Source: Aradus depressus
Taxonomy: Eukaryota > Arthropoda > Insecta > Hemiptera > Aradidae
Direction of reading: 5' to 3'
Length of the DNA: 64,000 bases
Assembly (NCBI GenBank): GCA_963662175.1
Contig: OY759221.1
Coordinates: forward strand, 28,197,027 to 28,261,026
This document shows, one piece after another, positions 19,701 to 28,696 of the stretch. Within the stretch, counting starts at the first letter, position 1. Every line of letters starts with the position of its first letter. The translations under genes were made by a program, and so were the position numbers. Below the pieces are notes generated by a model. That model searched no databases and was not told where the DNA came from. It saw only the letters and a list, made by a program, of their open reading frames with translations.

Positions 19701-20842
19701 GTGAGTGGCCTAAATCTCGAGAAGGTAATATTAGTGAAGTTCCTGAGTTAAGAGTTAGCACTCTTGTGGCGTCTACACAAGACGTTTCGTTTGACATAGA
19801 AGATCAACTAGTAACATGTTCGAACTTTTCCAAGCTTCAGCGTTCTATAGCTTATTGGTTAAGATACATGCGAAATCTGAGATTATCTCCGAAGGTGGTT
19901 GGCCAGTTATCTCTTGGAGAGTTACACCAATCTACTTTAGCGTTAGTTAAGATGACTCAACAGAAGTATTTCGCTCAAGATATTATAGCTATTAGAAAAG
20001 GCAAAGAATGCTCTGCTCAGCTCAAATCGCTGACTCCAGTTCTTGATCCCCAAGGTCTTTTACTGGTGGGTGGAAGACTTCAAAATTCTGATCTTAGTTT
20101 CTATGCTCAACACCCAATGATTTTACCCAAATCAAGCGTTGTTACGGAACTTCTCATACAACATTATCATAATTTGTTTTTACATGTTGGAGCTAATACG
20201 CTCAATTATTTACTTCGGTCAAAGTTTTGGATTATATCCTCTCGTTGCGCCATACGTCGTGTTTTGCGTATGTGCCATGTGTGTCGCAAGTGCAATGCTC
20301 GCCCTGTTGTTCCTCTAATGGGCAATTTGCCTGCGCCTCGAGTTAGTTACTCTCGTCCATTTCTACATAGTGGTGTAGATTTAGCTGGACCATTCCTTGT
20401 TAAGGAATCTCTGCGCAGGAACTCTAAGCAGTTCAAAGCTTACCTGTGTATCTTCGTGTGTCTATCTGTTAAAGCAGTTCATCTTGAACTAGTGTCTGCT
20501 CTTTCCTCGGAAGCGTTTCTTGCCGCATTTGACCGATTTACAAGTCGAAGAGGTCTGTGCTCAGATGTTTACTCCGATGAAGGTCGCAATTTAGTAGGAG
20601 CCGATAGAATCCTACGTGAAGCTTACAGAACATTGTTCACAGCTGACGTCCTACCGTCAGCTATGTCCAAGCGCCCAGTTACTTGGCATTTCCAACCTCC
20701 ATTTACTCCTAACGTTGGCGGTATTTGGGAGGCAAATATTCGTTTTGCTAAGTCACATCTTACAAATGTGATTGGCAACCAAGCTTTGTTGTTTGTTGAA
20801 TACACGCGACCAGTATCTAAGCTGGTCAAGGTGTCAGTTTAA
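16775..20842 (+). CDS. BEL/Pao Gag-Pol polyprotein lacking the RT core
   Basis: The 1355-codon frame is uninterrupted; the likelier start is the second ATG at 16796 (MDSKTLK). Domains seen: a Gag region with DUF1759-type sequence (about 125-300); CCHC-like zinc knuckles (C340 to about 407); a DUF1758-type aspartic protease with D480-P-G-S483; an RNase H of the Pao pol type with D825, E869, D901 and D947; an integrase HHCC finger (H1130/H1132, H1137, C1167, C1170); and an integrase core D1202, D1268, E1319. Pao proteins normally have an RT of roughly 300 residues between the 'LGSSFNSA' conserved block (about 703) and the 'FDEFCYTVNL' block (about 725). Here the two blocks almost touch, and no FYVDD or similar motif exists. 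After the integrase core the chain jumps from LLFVE to TRPVSKLVKV, the usual last block, so the integrase C-terminal part is missing too. Both losses keep the frame. The protease has DPG where most have DSG or DTG. Confidence 0.93.
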   Translation: MLKSVFIMDSKTLKSFNILKLKNDTILQNIVQIHSFIESVKLDNSLKFVFKVMIPNLESSYQEFSDTYSKIVECYAISDIPIPQEMTDMQLSVNLMFYKVKGYYESIFSNSEEKICVVDSKNFSVNNPLPTISLPEFTGDCLKWCTFKDLFVSIVHQNERLSHSMKFNYLKSCLKGKALSLINHLSISDSNYSIAWTALLEHYDSNRSIAIEILEQMLSFPSFYTNSPDNLDRFLATFAELGLAFNQLSIPNVSEFLLFYIAFKVLDPDSKKQFLLENSKVEFPTLEKLVEFVKNHRKAMGETKVKPEPKVNSPKNKVSSYHKVSLISSRTGVISSLTTCLYCDKQHRIFVCPEFKSLSSFQRNSFVKSKNCCFNCLSPNHKVKVCPSRGRCYNCKLKHHSLLCFKKFSRIASPIDRSRDNQVRTVSQEPLKGPSDVTQLSLCSAQVKNTVSSFTVLLGTAVICVRGKGGRVHHLRALIDPGSQASYITASCVQILGLKKQRANVTCSGIGDMPSQSPSGVVNLLIHPEKSKSRLCTQAFVIPKITNLQPSVNLSPSVCDNFNHLKLADPKFYIPSDIHVLIGAELFSSIITGEKITFPPGVPTAWNSVFGYVLMGQCGTQSVETKGPVQTLTSTVSVKLNCEVNKLLQQFWELEEIPSASSVSSSPEEVLAEEMFTNLHCREESGSYVVPLLVKPDESSKLGSSFNSASMRLNSVKGKFVKISQFDEFCYTVNLSPTAKKRAVLSNIARVLDPPSRIGPVTVWAKQFLQKLWRLGLDWDTLLPEQECSEWQMFVTSLKLVSQFRVPRIILPPDSVECSLIGFCDASEKGYAAVVYLRSQNLSESGSSHLLMAKTKVAPVKPVTIPRLELLGAVHLMKLVNHVHEALCASVIISNVLTFTDSSVVLSWLRTEPHKLQTFVCHRVVSILSSPVTLNWNHVSSQDKPADVASKGCLPAQFLQDPLWLHGPIWLTSSIGEWPKSREGNISEVPELRVSTLVASTQDVSFDIEDQLVTCSNFSKLQRSIAYWLRYMRNLRLSPKVVGQLSLGELHQSTLALVKMTQQKYFAQDIIAIRKGKECSAQLKSLTPVLDPQGLLLVGGRLQNSDLSFYAQHPMILPKSSVVTELLIQHYHNLFLHVGANTLNYLLRSKFWIISSRCAIRRVLRMCHVCRKCNARPVVPLMGNLPAPRVSYSRPFLHSGVDLAGPFLVKESLRRNSKQFKAYLCIFVCLSVKAVHLELVSALSSEAFLAAFDRFTSRRGLCSDVYSDEGRNLVGADRILREAYRTLFTADVLPSAMSKRPVTWHFQPPFTPNVGGIWEANIRFAKSHLTNVIGNQALLFVEYTRPVSKLVKVSV

Positions 20843-21262
20843 GTTTCGTTAGTGCTCTCTCGCTCTCCATAGAGTGTTGTGTTCCCATTCCGAGGGCTTC
20901 CCCAGCGCGAAGTCTTCAGTGATAGCCCCCTCTGAAGTGAAGAACGCAGTGTGGTTCCTTACTTCCTTCTCAATCATTTCCCTCATCCCCTCTTGGTTTG
21001 CGAGAGAGCTGTAATTCTTAGAAGTTTATTTGATTTTTTCTTAGTTGAATAAGTTTCTTTAATTTTTTGTGTTCTAGGATAATTCTTAGAAGTTTATTTG
21101 ATTTTTTTTAGTTAAGTAAGTTTCTTTAATTATTTTGTGTTGTGTGATTTTATAGTGATTCGTTTATGTTTGCGATATCACTCTATTGTGTAGTTTGTTC
21201 ACTATGTGTAAGGCTCACATAACTCACGTTTGAAAAATTAGTTCAAATTTTTGGTGGGTGTA
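20843..21262 (+). other. BEL/Pao 3' untranslated region
   Basis: Holds two tandem copies (about 21011 and 21079) of a 68-bp unit with 'attcttagaagtttatttga' and 'gtaagtttctttaatt'. The stretch before the 3' LTR, 'ttggtgggtgta', is only weakly purine-rich, so the polypurine tract is atypical. Confidence 0.6.
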
Positions 21263-21893
21263 TGTTTGGGCCTACTTTTGCTAGGGTAAGGCGGATAAAT
21301 ACATAGGTGAATTTCTCCCCACCCTTTGCACCTAGGGTACAGAGTACAACCCGAGCCATCTCAGTTTCGGCCCCGGCGTCAACAAGTGTGAGCTTGACCC
21401 AGCCACTCTCACGTGTTAGTCTCAAGTTTGTGTGAGTCTAGTGGAGTACCAGTCTAACTGTCGTGGGTACAGTACGGCTTTACGTCCCGTTCTGTATTAT
21501 AGTTAATGGTTACTCAAAGTGTGCCTATCGTGTAAGAGTACGGTTTTACATGCCATCTCTTGTGGAGTCATAGCCACTCATAGTGTTATAGTAAAGCCCT
21601 GTTCTTTCTGTATAGCCTGGCCAGGCAATATATAAGTAGTTCAATTATATCAGTGTTCCCCCACCTTATGTATCTTATAGATTCGACTGGACCACAGTGC
21701 AGACTGCAATCTGTAAGTACATAGTTTAAGGAAATATTAGAATAATAGAATTTGCCTCAATTTATATTAAGGATCAATGTTTTGGTCCTGAGTTGCCTCA
21801 ATTTATGTTAAGCTGGTCTTCTCCCGGAACCAGCACTATCGAATACAGTCCACTACAGAGAGCTTGCCGTGTCTACAAAGTTGTGCGTAGACA
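21263..21893 (+). repeat. 3' LTR of the BEL/Pao element
   Basis: Same sequence and length as the 5' LTR, ending ...GTAGACA at 21893, followed by the duplicated CCCAC. Confidence 0.95.
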
Positions 21894-22049
21894 CCCACCT
21901 TTTAGACAGGATAGTCAACTCTCGATAAGTCGAACTTCTGGGACTGGGCAAAATTATTCGACTTACCAAAGTTCGACTTATCGAGGTTGATGTTCGATTT
22001 ATCAAATTAAAAAAAGAACATAAGGAAGAGTAATATGTAATATACAACT

Positions 22050-22636
22050 GTAAAATATTTTTTTCACCTTTATTACACAATTTCCAACTATGAAAAACAT
22101 CACAACTAGGAAATATAATCAGAACGAAGAAAAACAGAAACACCACTTGAGTCTCTTGATGAGACAGCTGGTCAACGCCACCGCCTCCTCAGGGGTTCTC
22201 CTCAGGCAGGAGGTCACGCGGCCAACGACGATTCAGTCGCCGAGGAGGCCCGCCCGGCAAGGACCGGACCGACATGGCTTCAAACCAGTGTATTCGGATG
22301 TGACGTGAACGTGTTGTGCAAATTTGTGTACAATTGTTGTCTAACTTCGTGTTAGAATGATATGTTCAGGTCATGATGTAATGTTATGTTTGATACGTAG
22401 TATGGGCATTGTGTGATTGTTCGGAGGATTTTATTTTGAATGGCTTGAATTCTTTTGGTGTGTGAGGACTTAGCTGAACCCCAGAGCTGAACGCCATACG
22501 TCCAGATAGGTCTACAAGAGTGGTTGTGGTTGAGGCGAAGTTGAGATCTCTTGTCTAGTAGTCTTTTGAGTAGTCGCCGTTTCATTTTCTGTCGAGTCTG
22601 TGTAACATGTTTATTCCCTGTCAGTCGTCTATTAAG
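22050..22636 (-). pseudogene. Jockey-like retrotransposon 3' fragment (family 2)
   Basis: The minus strand encodes the C-terminal end of a non-LTR reverse transcriptase. It reads LNRRLTGNKHV, then IWTYGVQLWGSAKSSHTKRI, then ILRTITQCPYYVSN, a block typical of Jockey elements. The frame stops early at 22352; further down, after stops and a frame change, the conserved end RLNRRWPRDLLPEENP closes with TGA at 22189-22191. A poly-T and 'tttattacac' near 22060-22080 suggest the poly-A end. It is 5'-truncated exactly where the inverted duplication begins. Confidence 0.75.
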
Positions 22637-22874
22637 AACACATAAATCCACATTAATACATAAAAGTGTAAATAATTTTTCAGTGCCTTTGAAATAGTCC
22701 TCATTTTTTTTTTCTATAGTTAGAAACATCTTGGACACTTTATTTAGGTTGGTGAAGCTGTTGGTCGCGTTGTCACAGGTTTCAAAAAGGCCCAAACAAT
22801 GTTAAATGCATTTCTGGCTTCTCTAGTTGTAGGCGGTTCTTTTTCGGTAACTTCTACCTCACCTTCATCGTCAC

Positions 22875-23809
22875 TAGGGTTCAATTAGTACCACAAAGTA
22901 TCGATACCTTTACTCACGAGTAGTATCGAATAAAACTTTCGATACTACTTATATATCGATAACTACTCGTATCTATATAACTACTTGAATCGAGTAGTTT
23001 GTTAAAATTAATTTTATAACATGTATAATGTATATAATAATAAAAAACACAATAAAATTTGAAAGGTATGAATGAGATATTGTAGTGGGCATAAGAAACA
23101 AAAATCAAATAGATTAAGATGAATTTAGGTAGGTATATTATTAAAAACATACTGAAAATAATAAAAAGCCTTATAAAATAAACATACAATTTATATTTAC
23201 TAATGATATGAAACTACTAAAGACTATTCGAATTCCCACAATATTTCACTTTTTTAAAACACATTGCAAGTCGTTGAGATAGAATCGTTCTCTGTAATAA
23301 ATCCACACTTTCGTCTTAGGACGATGCGTTTCATATTGGAATGTAAAAATAAAATATAATAATGCTGAAAACGTAATCACGTTCGCGGCTCTGTTCAAAA
23401 TCAAACAAACGTATACCTTCATAAACGATAAACCATTTAATGTAAATAAGGTAAGAAATAAGAACGCATCATGCAGACTGCGTGATCACATCACACGTGA
23501 GGTTATTACCATCGATATATATATATATCATTTGTCCGTGGACCGTAATTTGAGTTCAGTATTTTATTGCAACAACAAATAATAGAAAATTGTAAGAAAT
23601 TGAATGGTGAACGATTTTGATGAATTGAAAATTTTTATATATTTTTTTTAATTGTTGAAATTTGAAACGAGTACTTTGAATCAATTCAAGTAATATCTAT
23701 TCGATACCTACTAGGTATCGAAAGAAACGTAGGTATCGATACCAAAATTACTTGTTATCGGCCAAAAGTATCGATACTTTACTTGTATACTCGTATCGAT
23801 AGATCCCTA
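22875..23809. mobile_element. hAT-type MITE with 8-bp TSD
   Basis: Starts TAGGGTTC and ends GATCCCTA, with TATCGATA words near both ends. The target 'atcgtcac' is duplicated at 22867-22874 and 23810-23817, the 8-bp size of hAT transposition. There is no transposase. It interrupts the Tigger-like transposase remnant. The same insertion, with the same TSD, appears in the other arm. Confidence 0.92.
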
Positions 23810-24169
23810 ATCGTCACTTCCGTCAGTGGGTTCAGCTGCACATCCGCCAAAATACTTTCCTCAGAAACTTCAAAAACTTGAGACAAACCAAACGTTCGAA
23901 TGCGGTGCAAAGACTGAATAACAACGGTACAAGAGGTAATGAACTGAAAATAAAGTAAACATTCAAACCAAAATATTGAAAAAGTAAACAAACATTCAAC
24001 GTAGTTCAACACAGTGGTGAAAGTGCCCTCGTAGGGCCATTTTTTTCAGTTATTGAATGACTTATTTACACATTGTTTCTGGTATTTGGCCCGAATTCGG
24101 CTTATTGAGGTAATACTTACGATACATGTCATGGGACCAGAGCATTTGTTCGACTTATCGAGGGTTGAC

Positions 24170-24848
24170 TACATAGTATATAGGAAAAGTTAAAGTTATA
24201 TTATCTGTCAGAAATGGTATATTCAGTTTCCAATGGGTATATTTTCAGATACATGTTAGGTTTTGAATAAATAAAAATATTTACATATTATTTTAATTTA
24301 TTTTTTACCTCCGAACAAAAAAATCTTAAACGGTTGAACGGATTAGGGTCATGTGGTAGTATATTTTCCGGAGGTGCTTATGGGATATACAGTCGAAGTG
24401 TCCATAATTCCAGGCTTTGGTGAATCGAAAATAATTAAAAAAGGTCGTCTTGGATTCCCCGCCAATATACTATCATACTGAAACTGAGTGTCAAAAGGCC
24501 AAAGTGAGTAAGGGCAAAAAAGGAGTGATGGAAAGCTGAGAAATGACCTTACTCCTTATTCGAAGAAGTAAATTTTTGAGGGCTAGCGTTATTTTTTTCG
24601 GCGAATATTATCTTTATGTACATAAGATTGTAAACTAGAATTACACTTTCAAGGTTGTATTTTAATATTTTTATTTCTAACACTTTTTTTTTTTTTTAAT
24701 CAGAACATCAAAATATGCATTTATCACCAAATACGCAAAACTATGAATTGCATCTAAATACTCTAATTCGTAAAGATATTTGGTCAACTATTAAAAAAAG
24801 GACGCAAAAAAAAAAAATGCAATTGCGTAAAAATCCGGGCTCTGATTG
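24170..24848. other. Unassigned sequence inside the duplication arm
   Basis: Repeated at about 28003-28696. It includes 'acagtcgaagtgtccataat' followed by 'tccaggctttggtg', which looks like another pogo/Tigger-type terminus, but no partner was found. No coding frame. Confidence 0.4.
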
Positions 24849-25113
24849 TGACTCATGCCCGGGCTTTTTTTTTCACTCTGAGCATGAGTCAGACTCTAAT
24901 GTAGAAGTCCTAAATTTTGTCTACCCAGGTTTATTTACCTAGGATAGGGGTGTTTAATGAGTAATACCTGACATCGGAGGCTCGGGACCATCGCTTAACG
25001 TCCCATCCAAAGGATAGCTTGCTCAAGGTTTTTTTATCTTCCAGATAAATAACTAAGCATCGGCCAGGTTTCGAAACCGCAATCTTGAGCTCAGCACGCG
25101 ACTTTTGAGCTAC
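24849..25113 (-). mobile_element. Diverged SINE in the left arm
   Basis: Runs from 'tgactcatgcccgggc' to a damaged head 'cttgagctcagcacgcg'. The part with 'gagcgctctggtag' is deleted, as in the matching copy in the other arm. Confidence 0.75.
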
Positions 25114-25182
25114 TATTTTGAACTTAATTTAGGTTTCAATCACGTAATTTAAAATCAAAGTGATGAAATCAAAGTTAGTATC

Positions 25183-25411
25183 GCGCCGATAGCTCCGTGG
25201 TATGCGGGCTTGCTTACTGACCCCAAGATCGCGGGTTCAAAACCCAGCCGAGGCCCCCTGGGAGGCAAAATAAACTTAAGTACAAAGAAATTTAAGGTAG
25301 GCACAATTTAGGACTCCCATAGGAAAGTCGGACTCATGTCCACCAGAAGTACGAAAGAGCGCTCTAGTAGTAGACGACCTTGTAGTTAAAGCCCGGGCAT
25401 GAGTCATAAAA
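25183..25411 (+). mobile_element. SINE, plus strand, internally deleted
   Basis: Head 'gcgccgatagctccgtggta' with A-box-like TAGCTCCGTGG and B box GGTTCAAAACC. It ends at 'gggcatgagtcataaaac'. The middle third is deleted. Confidence 0.8.
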
Positions 25412-25789
25412 CTTTAGAACATAAAACTAGATAATGACACTAAACATCAATAAAAACATATTGACAGAAAACTCTACTGGACGGAATTCGGTGTCGTCGA
25501 AAGACAACCGGACGTAATTCGGACCAGCTTCACTCCAACATCAAACATCAGAGCTGCACCAATATCGATATCGAACAGTTTAACACTGTCAGCCATTACA
25601 GACTTACATATTCTCTCAATATCTGTTCATGTTGTCCAGTAAGTTAACAACTTTGAAAAATAAAATGATTCAAAAATAAAAAATGTCGGCGAATCATCGG
25701 CAATGAACTTCCCCAGCACAAATTATGTAATCGGTCAGAAATTCAATTATCAACATGTACGTATAGTTAGTTATGGTGCCTAATTCACG
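25412..25789. repeat. Unassigned, with a family A fragment
   Basis: Around 25675-25760 lies 'gtcggcgaatcatcggcaat' plus 'cttccccagcacaaattatg', a short family A piece. The rest (25412-25670) is not recognised. Confidence 0.45.
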
Positions 25790-25983
25790 GGTGGGGGTAG
25801 GGGATCTTTAACGAGTACCTGACATCGCACAGAGTCGGGACGATCGTTTAACGTTCCATCCAAAGGACGGCATGCTCAAGGTTTTTTTACTTTTCAGATA
25901 AAAAACTGGGCATCGGCCGGGTTGAACCCGCTATCTTGAGTAGAGTAGTTTAGCCCGCTATTTCTGATCTATCGGCGCCCTTC
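25790..25983 (-). mobile_element. Diverged SINE fragment
   Basis: From 'gtaggggatctttaacg' to 'atcggcgccc'. It retains 'gacatcgcacagagtcggga', but the B box is degraded. Confidence 0.7.
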
Positions 25984-26029
25984 ATGTAGTTATATATTAA
26001 TTACTATTTTGAACTTAATTTAGGTTTTC

Positions 26030-26320
26030 ATTTTATTCTTCAATAATCCTTTAGTCCGTGCCCTCCATTTTGCCACACTTTCCGAACAACACCTTAAGCG
26101 CTAATGGCCTAGGGACCTTCTCAGGTCAGACAGTGACAGTGATTAGTCATTAACGACTAAAATCAGTGCCAAGGGAGTGTCACCACTGGGTGATTTCTCC
26201 CCTCTTGACATTTTGACATTGCCATTTTCTCTCTCTTAGCACATTTGCTTGTTGTGTATATTCTGTACAGTTGTAAATAGCTCTTTGTAAATAAAAAAAA
26301 TTAATTTCATTTTTTTAAAT
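26030..26320 (+). pseudogene. Jockey-like family 2, last codons and 3' UTR
   Basis: The plus strand reads NNPLVRALHFATL, then HLKR, a stop, WPRDLL, and ends SDSDSD with TAG. The same arrangement is at 59510-59620. The shared 3' UTR includes 'gatttctcccctcttgacat' and ends in an A-rich tail near 26300. Confidence 0.75.
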
Positions 26321-26598
26321 GAGTGGATGATGTTTTCTCGCTCTGACAAATAATTAATCTGGAAACTTTCCAAGTAACCTCAATAAGTTATTAAAACAGA
26401 GATAAGAACTTGTCTAAAATACTTAAGTAAATAACAAACAAAATTCAATGATGGAAAATTGTAATTAAGATTTTGACCTCAAAATCAAATCTGGATTACC
26501 GAATAAAACTAAGTATGGTGGAACCTCAATTATCCGACAGAATGAATGATTGAATGAGGTTACTTGCTGGCTAATCGAACATATTTTAAAAACAGAAT
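26321..26598. other. Unassigned, with a pogo-like terminus
   Basis: At about 26516 'ggtggaacctcaattatccg' resembles a pogo/Tigger inverted repeat, and 'gctggctaatcgaac' follows at 26568. No partner end was found. Confidence 0.4.
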
Positions 26599-26720
26599 TT
26601 GAAACGTATCCAGGTTTTCCTGTCAAAGACTCTCAGACTCATTACACAATACTCACTACACGTAAATAACAGAACACTCCATAGTGAGCTGATGATAAAC
26701 ACAGTACACGACACAATTCA
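26599..26720 (+). pseudogene. Jockey-like family 1 fragment
   Basis: A short frame reads MKRIQVFLSKTLRLITQ and NNRTLHSELMINTVHDTIQ. It is collinear with IKRIQAFQSKTLRLITQ and NNRTLHNDLMIHTVPDTIQ near the C-terminus of the product at 50239-51225. Only about 40 codons remain. Confidence 0.75.
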
Positions 26721-26969
26721 GGATCTTTATGGAAGTTTGCATACCAGATTGCATACTCTCAGTTTTTACACCACACATTTTGATTGCAATTTTAATGAGT
26801 TTGTTGTATTTATTTCTCTCACGAGTATGTTTACTATACTCGTCTTTCTTAAATGTTTATTTACCATTATGGATTAAAGAAATGGACTTTTCTTTACTCC
26901 AGTGATCCAGTCTATCATTGCAGTTCTTACAGCGCCTTTCGTTTCTATAATTTTTTTAAAATTTGTTTA
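26721..26969. other. Unassigned
   Basis: A/T-rich sequence between a Jockey fragment and a Helitron. Nothing recognised. Confidence 0.3.
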
Positions 26970-27519
26970 TCTATATAAATAAAGCTGAAACGGGGTTTGT
27001 GTGTTTGTTTTTGGGTTTGTTCCAGCATCACGCCCAAAAGGCTGGCGGATTTTCATGAAACTTCACATCTAGCATTTGAGCCCGTTTGAATAATAGGCTA
27101 TGTAGCGTCCCAAAATTTCGAACGGGAGGGGGGGTTGTAGGGGGGGCCTAAGCATAAAAATAGTGCTAACTCATTAACTAATAATGGTCGGATTGTCATG
27201 AAATTTTATATGTAATATTCTTAAAGGCGAAATAGAAAAAAAAAGTGTGTGACGTCACAAAATGTTGAAGGGGAGGGGGGGTTGTGGGGGTAGGGCTAAG
27301 TATAAATAAAGTGCTAGCTCATTAACTAATGGTGGGATTGTCACGAAATTTCACATGCAGTATTCTTAAAGGCCAAATAGAAAAATAGGGTTTGTGACGT
27401 CACAAAATTGTGATCGAGAGGGGGGTTGTGGGGTAGGCCTAAATATAAATATAGTGATATAGATAGATTTTAGGAAAAAAGTCAAAGTTTCCCGGGCAAC
27501 GCCGAGTATTACTGCTAGT
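26970..27519 (+). mobile_element. Non-autonomous Helitron
   Basis: The 5' end is TCTATATAAATAAAGC preceded by A. The 3' end is CTAGT (27515-27519) followed by T, so it sits between A and T with no TSD. Just before the end is CCCGGGCAACGCCGAG, able to form the short Helitron hairpin with one mismatch. Inside is a direct repetition of a 130-bp module ('aaattttatatgtaatattc' and 'aaatttcacatgcagtattc'). No Rep/helicase is encoded. Confidence 0.82.
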
Positions 27520-27550
27520 TTGAGAATAAGTGAAAGTAAATAACTGTTCC

Positions 27551-27690
27551 ATGGCCCAAAGACAGGAGTTAAGTGAAGAGGAAGCAATCAGGGTGGTGGT
27601 TGTGAGTGAGGAGGAAATCGCAAATCGGTTCCAACGGTCACAATCCGTGGTGTCAAGAGCAGTAAGCCGACATCAGGAGACGGGCAGAAA
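27551..27690 (+). pseudogene. Tc1-type transposase N-terminal helix-turn-helix fragment
   Basis: From ATG 27551 the frame reads MAQRQELSEEEAIRVVVV, then EEEIANRFQRSQSVVSRAVS and RHQETG. It has the order of a Tc1/mariner paired-like DNA-binding domain (LSEEER...IA..F..S.S.VSR....ETG). The frame is cut at the edge of the inverted duplication (27701), so no catalytic part follows. Confidence 0.65.
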
Positions 27691-27732
27691 ATTCTTCTTC
27701 TGCGTGATTGAAACCCAAATTAAGTTCAAAAT

Positions 27733-28002
27733 AGTAGCTCAATAGTCGCTTGCTGAGCTCAAGATTGCGGTTTCGAAACCTGGCCAATGCCTGGTTTTTT
27801 ATCTGGAAAGTGAAAAACCTTGACCATGCCGTCCTTCGGATGGAACGTTAAGCGATGGTCCCGAGCCTGTGCGATGTCAGGTACTACTCATTAAAGACCC
27901 CTACTATCCTAGGTAAATAAACCTGGGTAGACAAAATTTAGGACTCCTATAGTAGAGTCTGACTCATGCTCAGAGTGAAAAAAAAAGCCCGGGCATGAGT
28001 CA
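27733..28002 (+). mobile_element. Diverged SINE in the right arm
   Basis: Mirror of the copy at 24849-25113. Here the 'catgccgtccttcggatgga' module is better preserved. Confidence 0.75.
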
Positions 28003-28696
28003 CAATCAGAGCCCGGATTTTCAGGCAATGCATTTTTTCCCCGTCCTTTTTTTAATAGTTGACCATATAATTAGAGTACTTAGATGCAATTAAGCCTAAT
28101 TCATAATTTTGCAAATGTGGTGACAAATGCATATATTTGCATATGTTGATGTTCTGATTAAAAAAAAATAATAATAAAAAAAGTGTTAGAAATAAAAATA
28201 TTAAAATACAACCTTGGAAGTGTAATTCTAGTCTACAATCTTATGTACATAAAGATAATATTCGCCGAAAAAAATAACGCTAGCCCTCAAAAATTTACTT
28301 CTCCGAATAATGAGTAAGGTCATTTCTCAGCTTTCCATCACTCCTTTTTTGCCCTTACTCACTTTGGCCATTTGACGCTCAGTTTCAGTATGATAGTATA
28401 TTGGCGGTGAATCCAAGATGACCTTTTTTAATTATTTTCGATTCACCAAACCCTGGAATAATGGACACTTCGACTGTATATCCCATAAGCACCTCCGGAA
28501 AATATACTACCACATGACCCTAATCCGTTCAACCGTTTAAGATTTTTTTGTTCGGAGGTAAAAAATAAATTAAAATAATATGTAAATATTTTTATTTATT
28601 CAAAACCTAACATGTATCTGAAAATATACCCATTGGAAACTGAACATACCATTTCTGACAGATAATATAACTTTAACTTTTCCTATATACTATGTA

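Larger units (their letters stand above)
15672..21893 (+). mobile_element. BEL/Pao LTR retrotransposon, RT-deleted, with intact TSD
   Basis: The 6222-bp provirus has identical 631-bp LTRs and the 5-bp duplication CCCAC on both sides, so it is a complete and recent insertion. Internal order: leader (16303-16774), one long gag-pol frame (16775-20842), and a 3' untranslated part with a tandem 68-bp repeat (21011-21143). It inserted about 15 bp from the terminus of a pogo/Tigger-like element. The product lacks the reverse-transcriptase core, so it must have been copied by enzyme from another element. Confidence 0.95.
21914..24169. mobile_element. pogo/Tigger-like element, nested insertions inside
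   Basis: The inverted termini are GTCAACTCTCGATAAGTCGA at 21914 and, in complement, GTCAACCCTCGATAAGTCGA ending at 24169, each bounded by TA, the target of this superfamily. The left half was invaded by a Jockey-like fragment (about 22050-22636) and the transposase remnant by a hAT MITE (22875-23809). Joining the frame around the MITE gives minus-strand words LADVQLNPLTEV and EARNAFNIVWAFLK, the latter resembling the C-terminus of pogo/Tigger transposases. The right part belongs to the large inverted duplication. Confidence 0.75.
22636..25146. repeat. Left arm of a 2.5-kb inverted duplication
   Basis: Matches the complement of 27701-30228 along its length, with only small differences by eye. 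It contains part of the Tigger-like element, the hAT MITE with its TSD, an unassigned 0.7-kb stretch, and a SINE. The outer edge is at 'gaacacataaatccac'; the inner edge is after 'ggtttcaatcacgta'. Confidence 0.92.

Noticed and set aside
23779..24012. 77-codon protein ending IRDLSIRVYK
   Set aside because: Its C-terminus is read from the hAT MITE terminus; the real frame continues on the other side of the insertion as a Tigger-like remnant.
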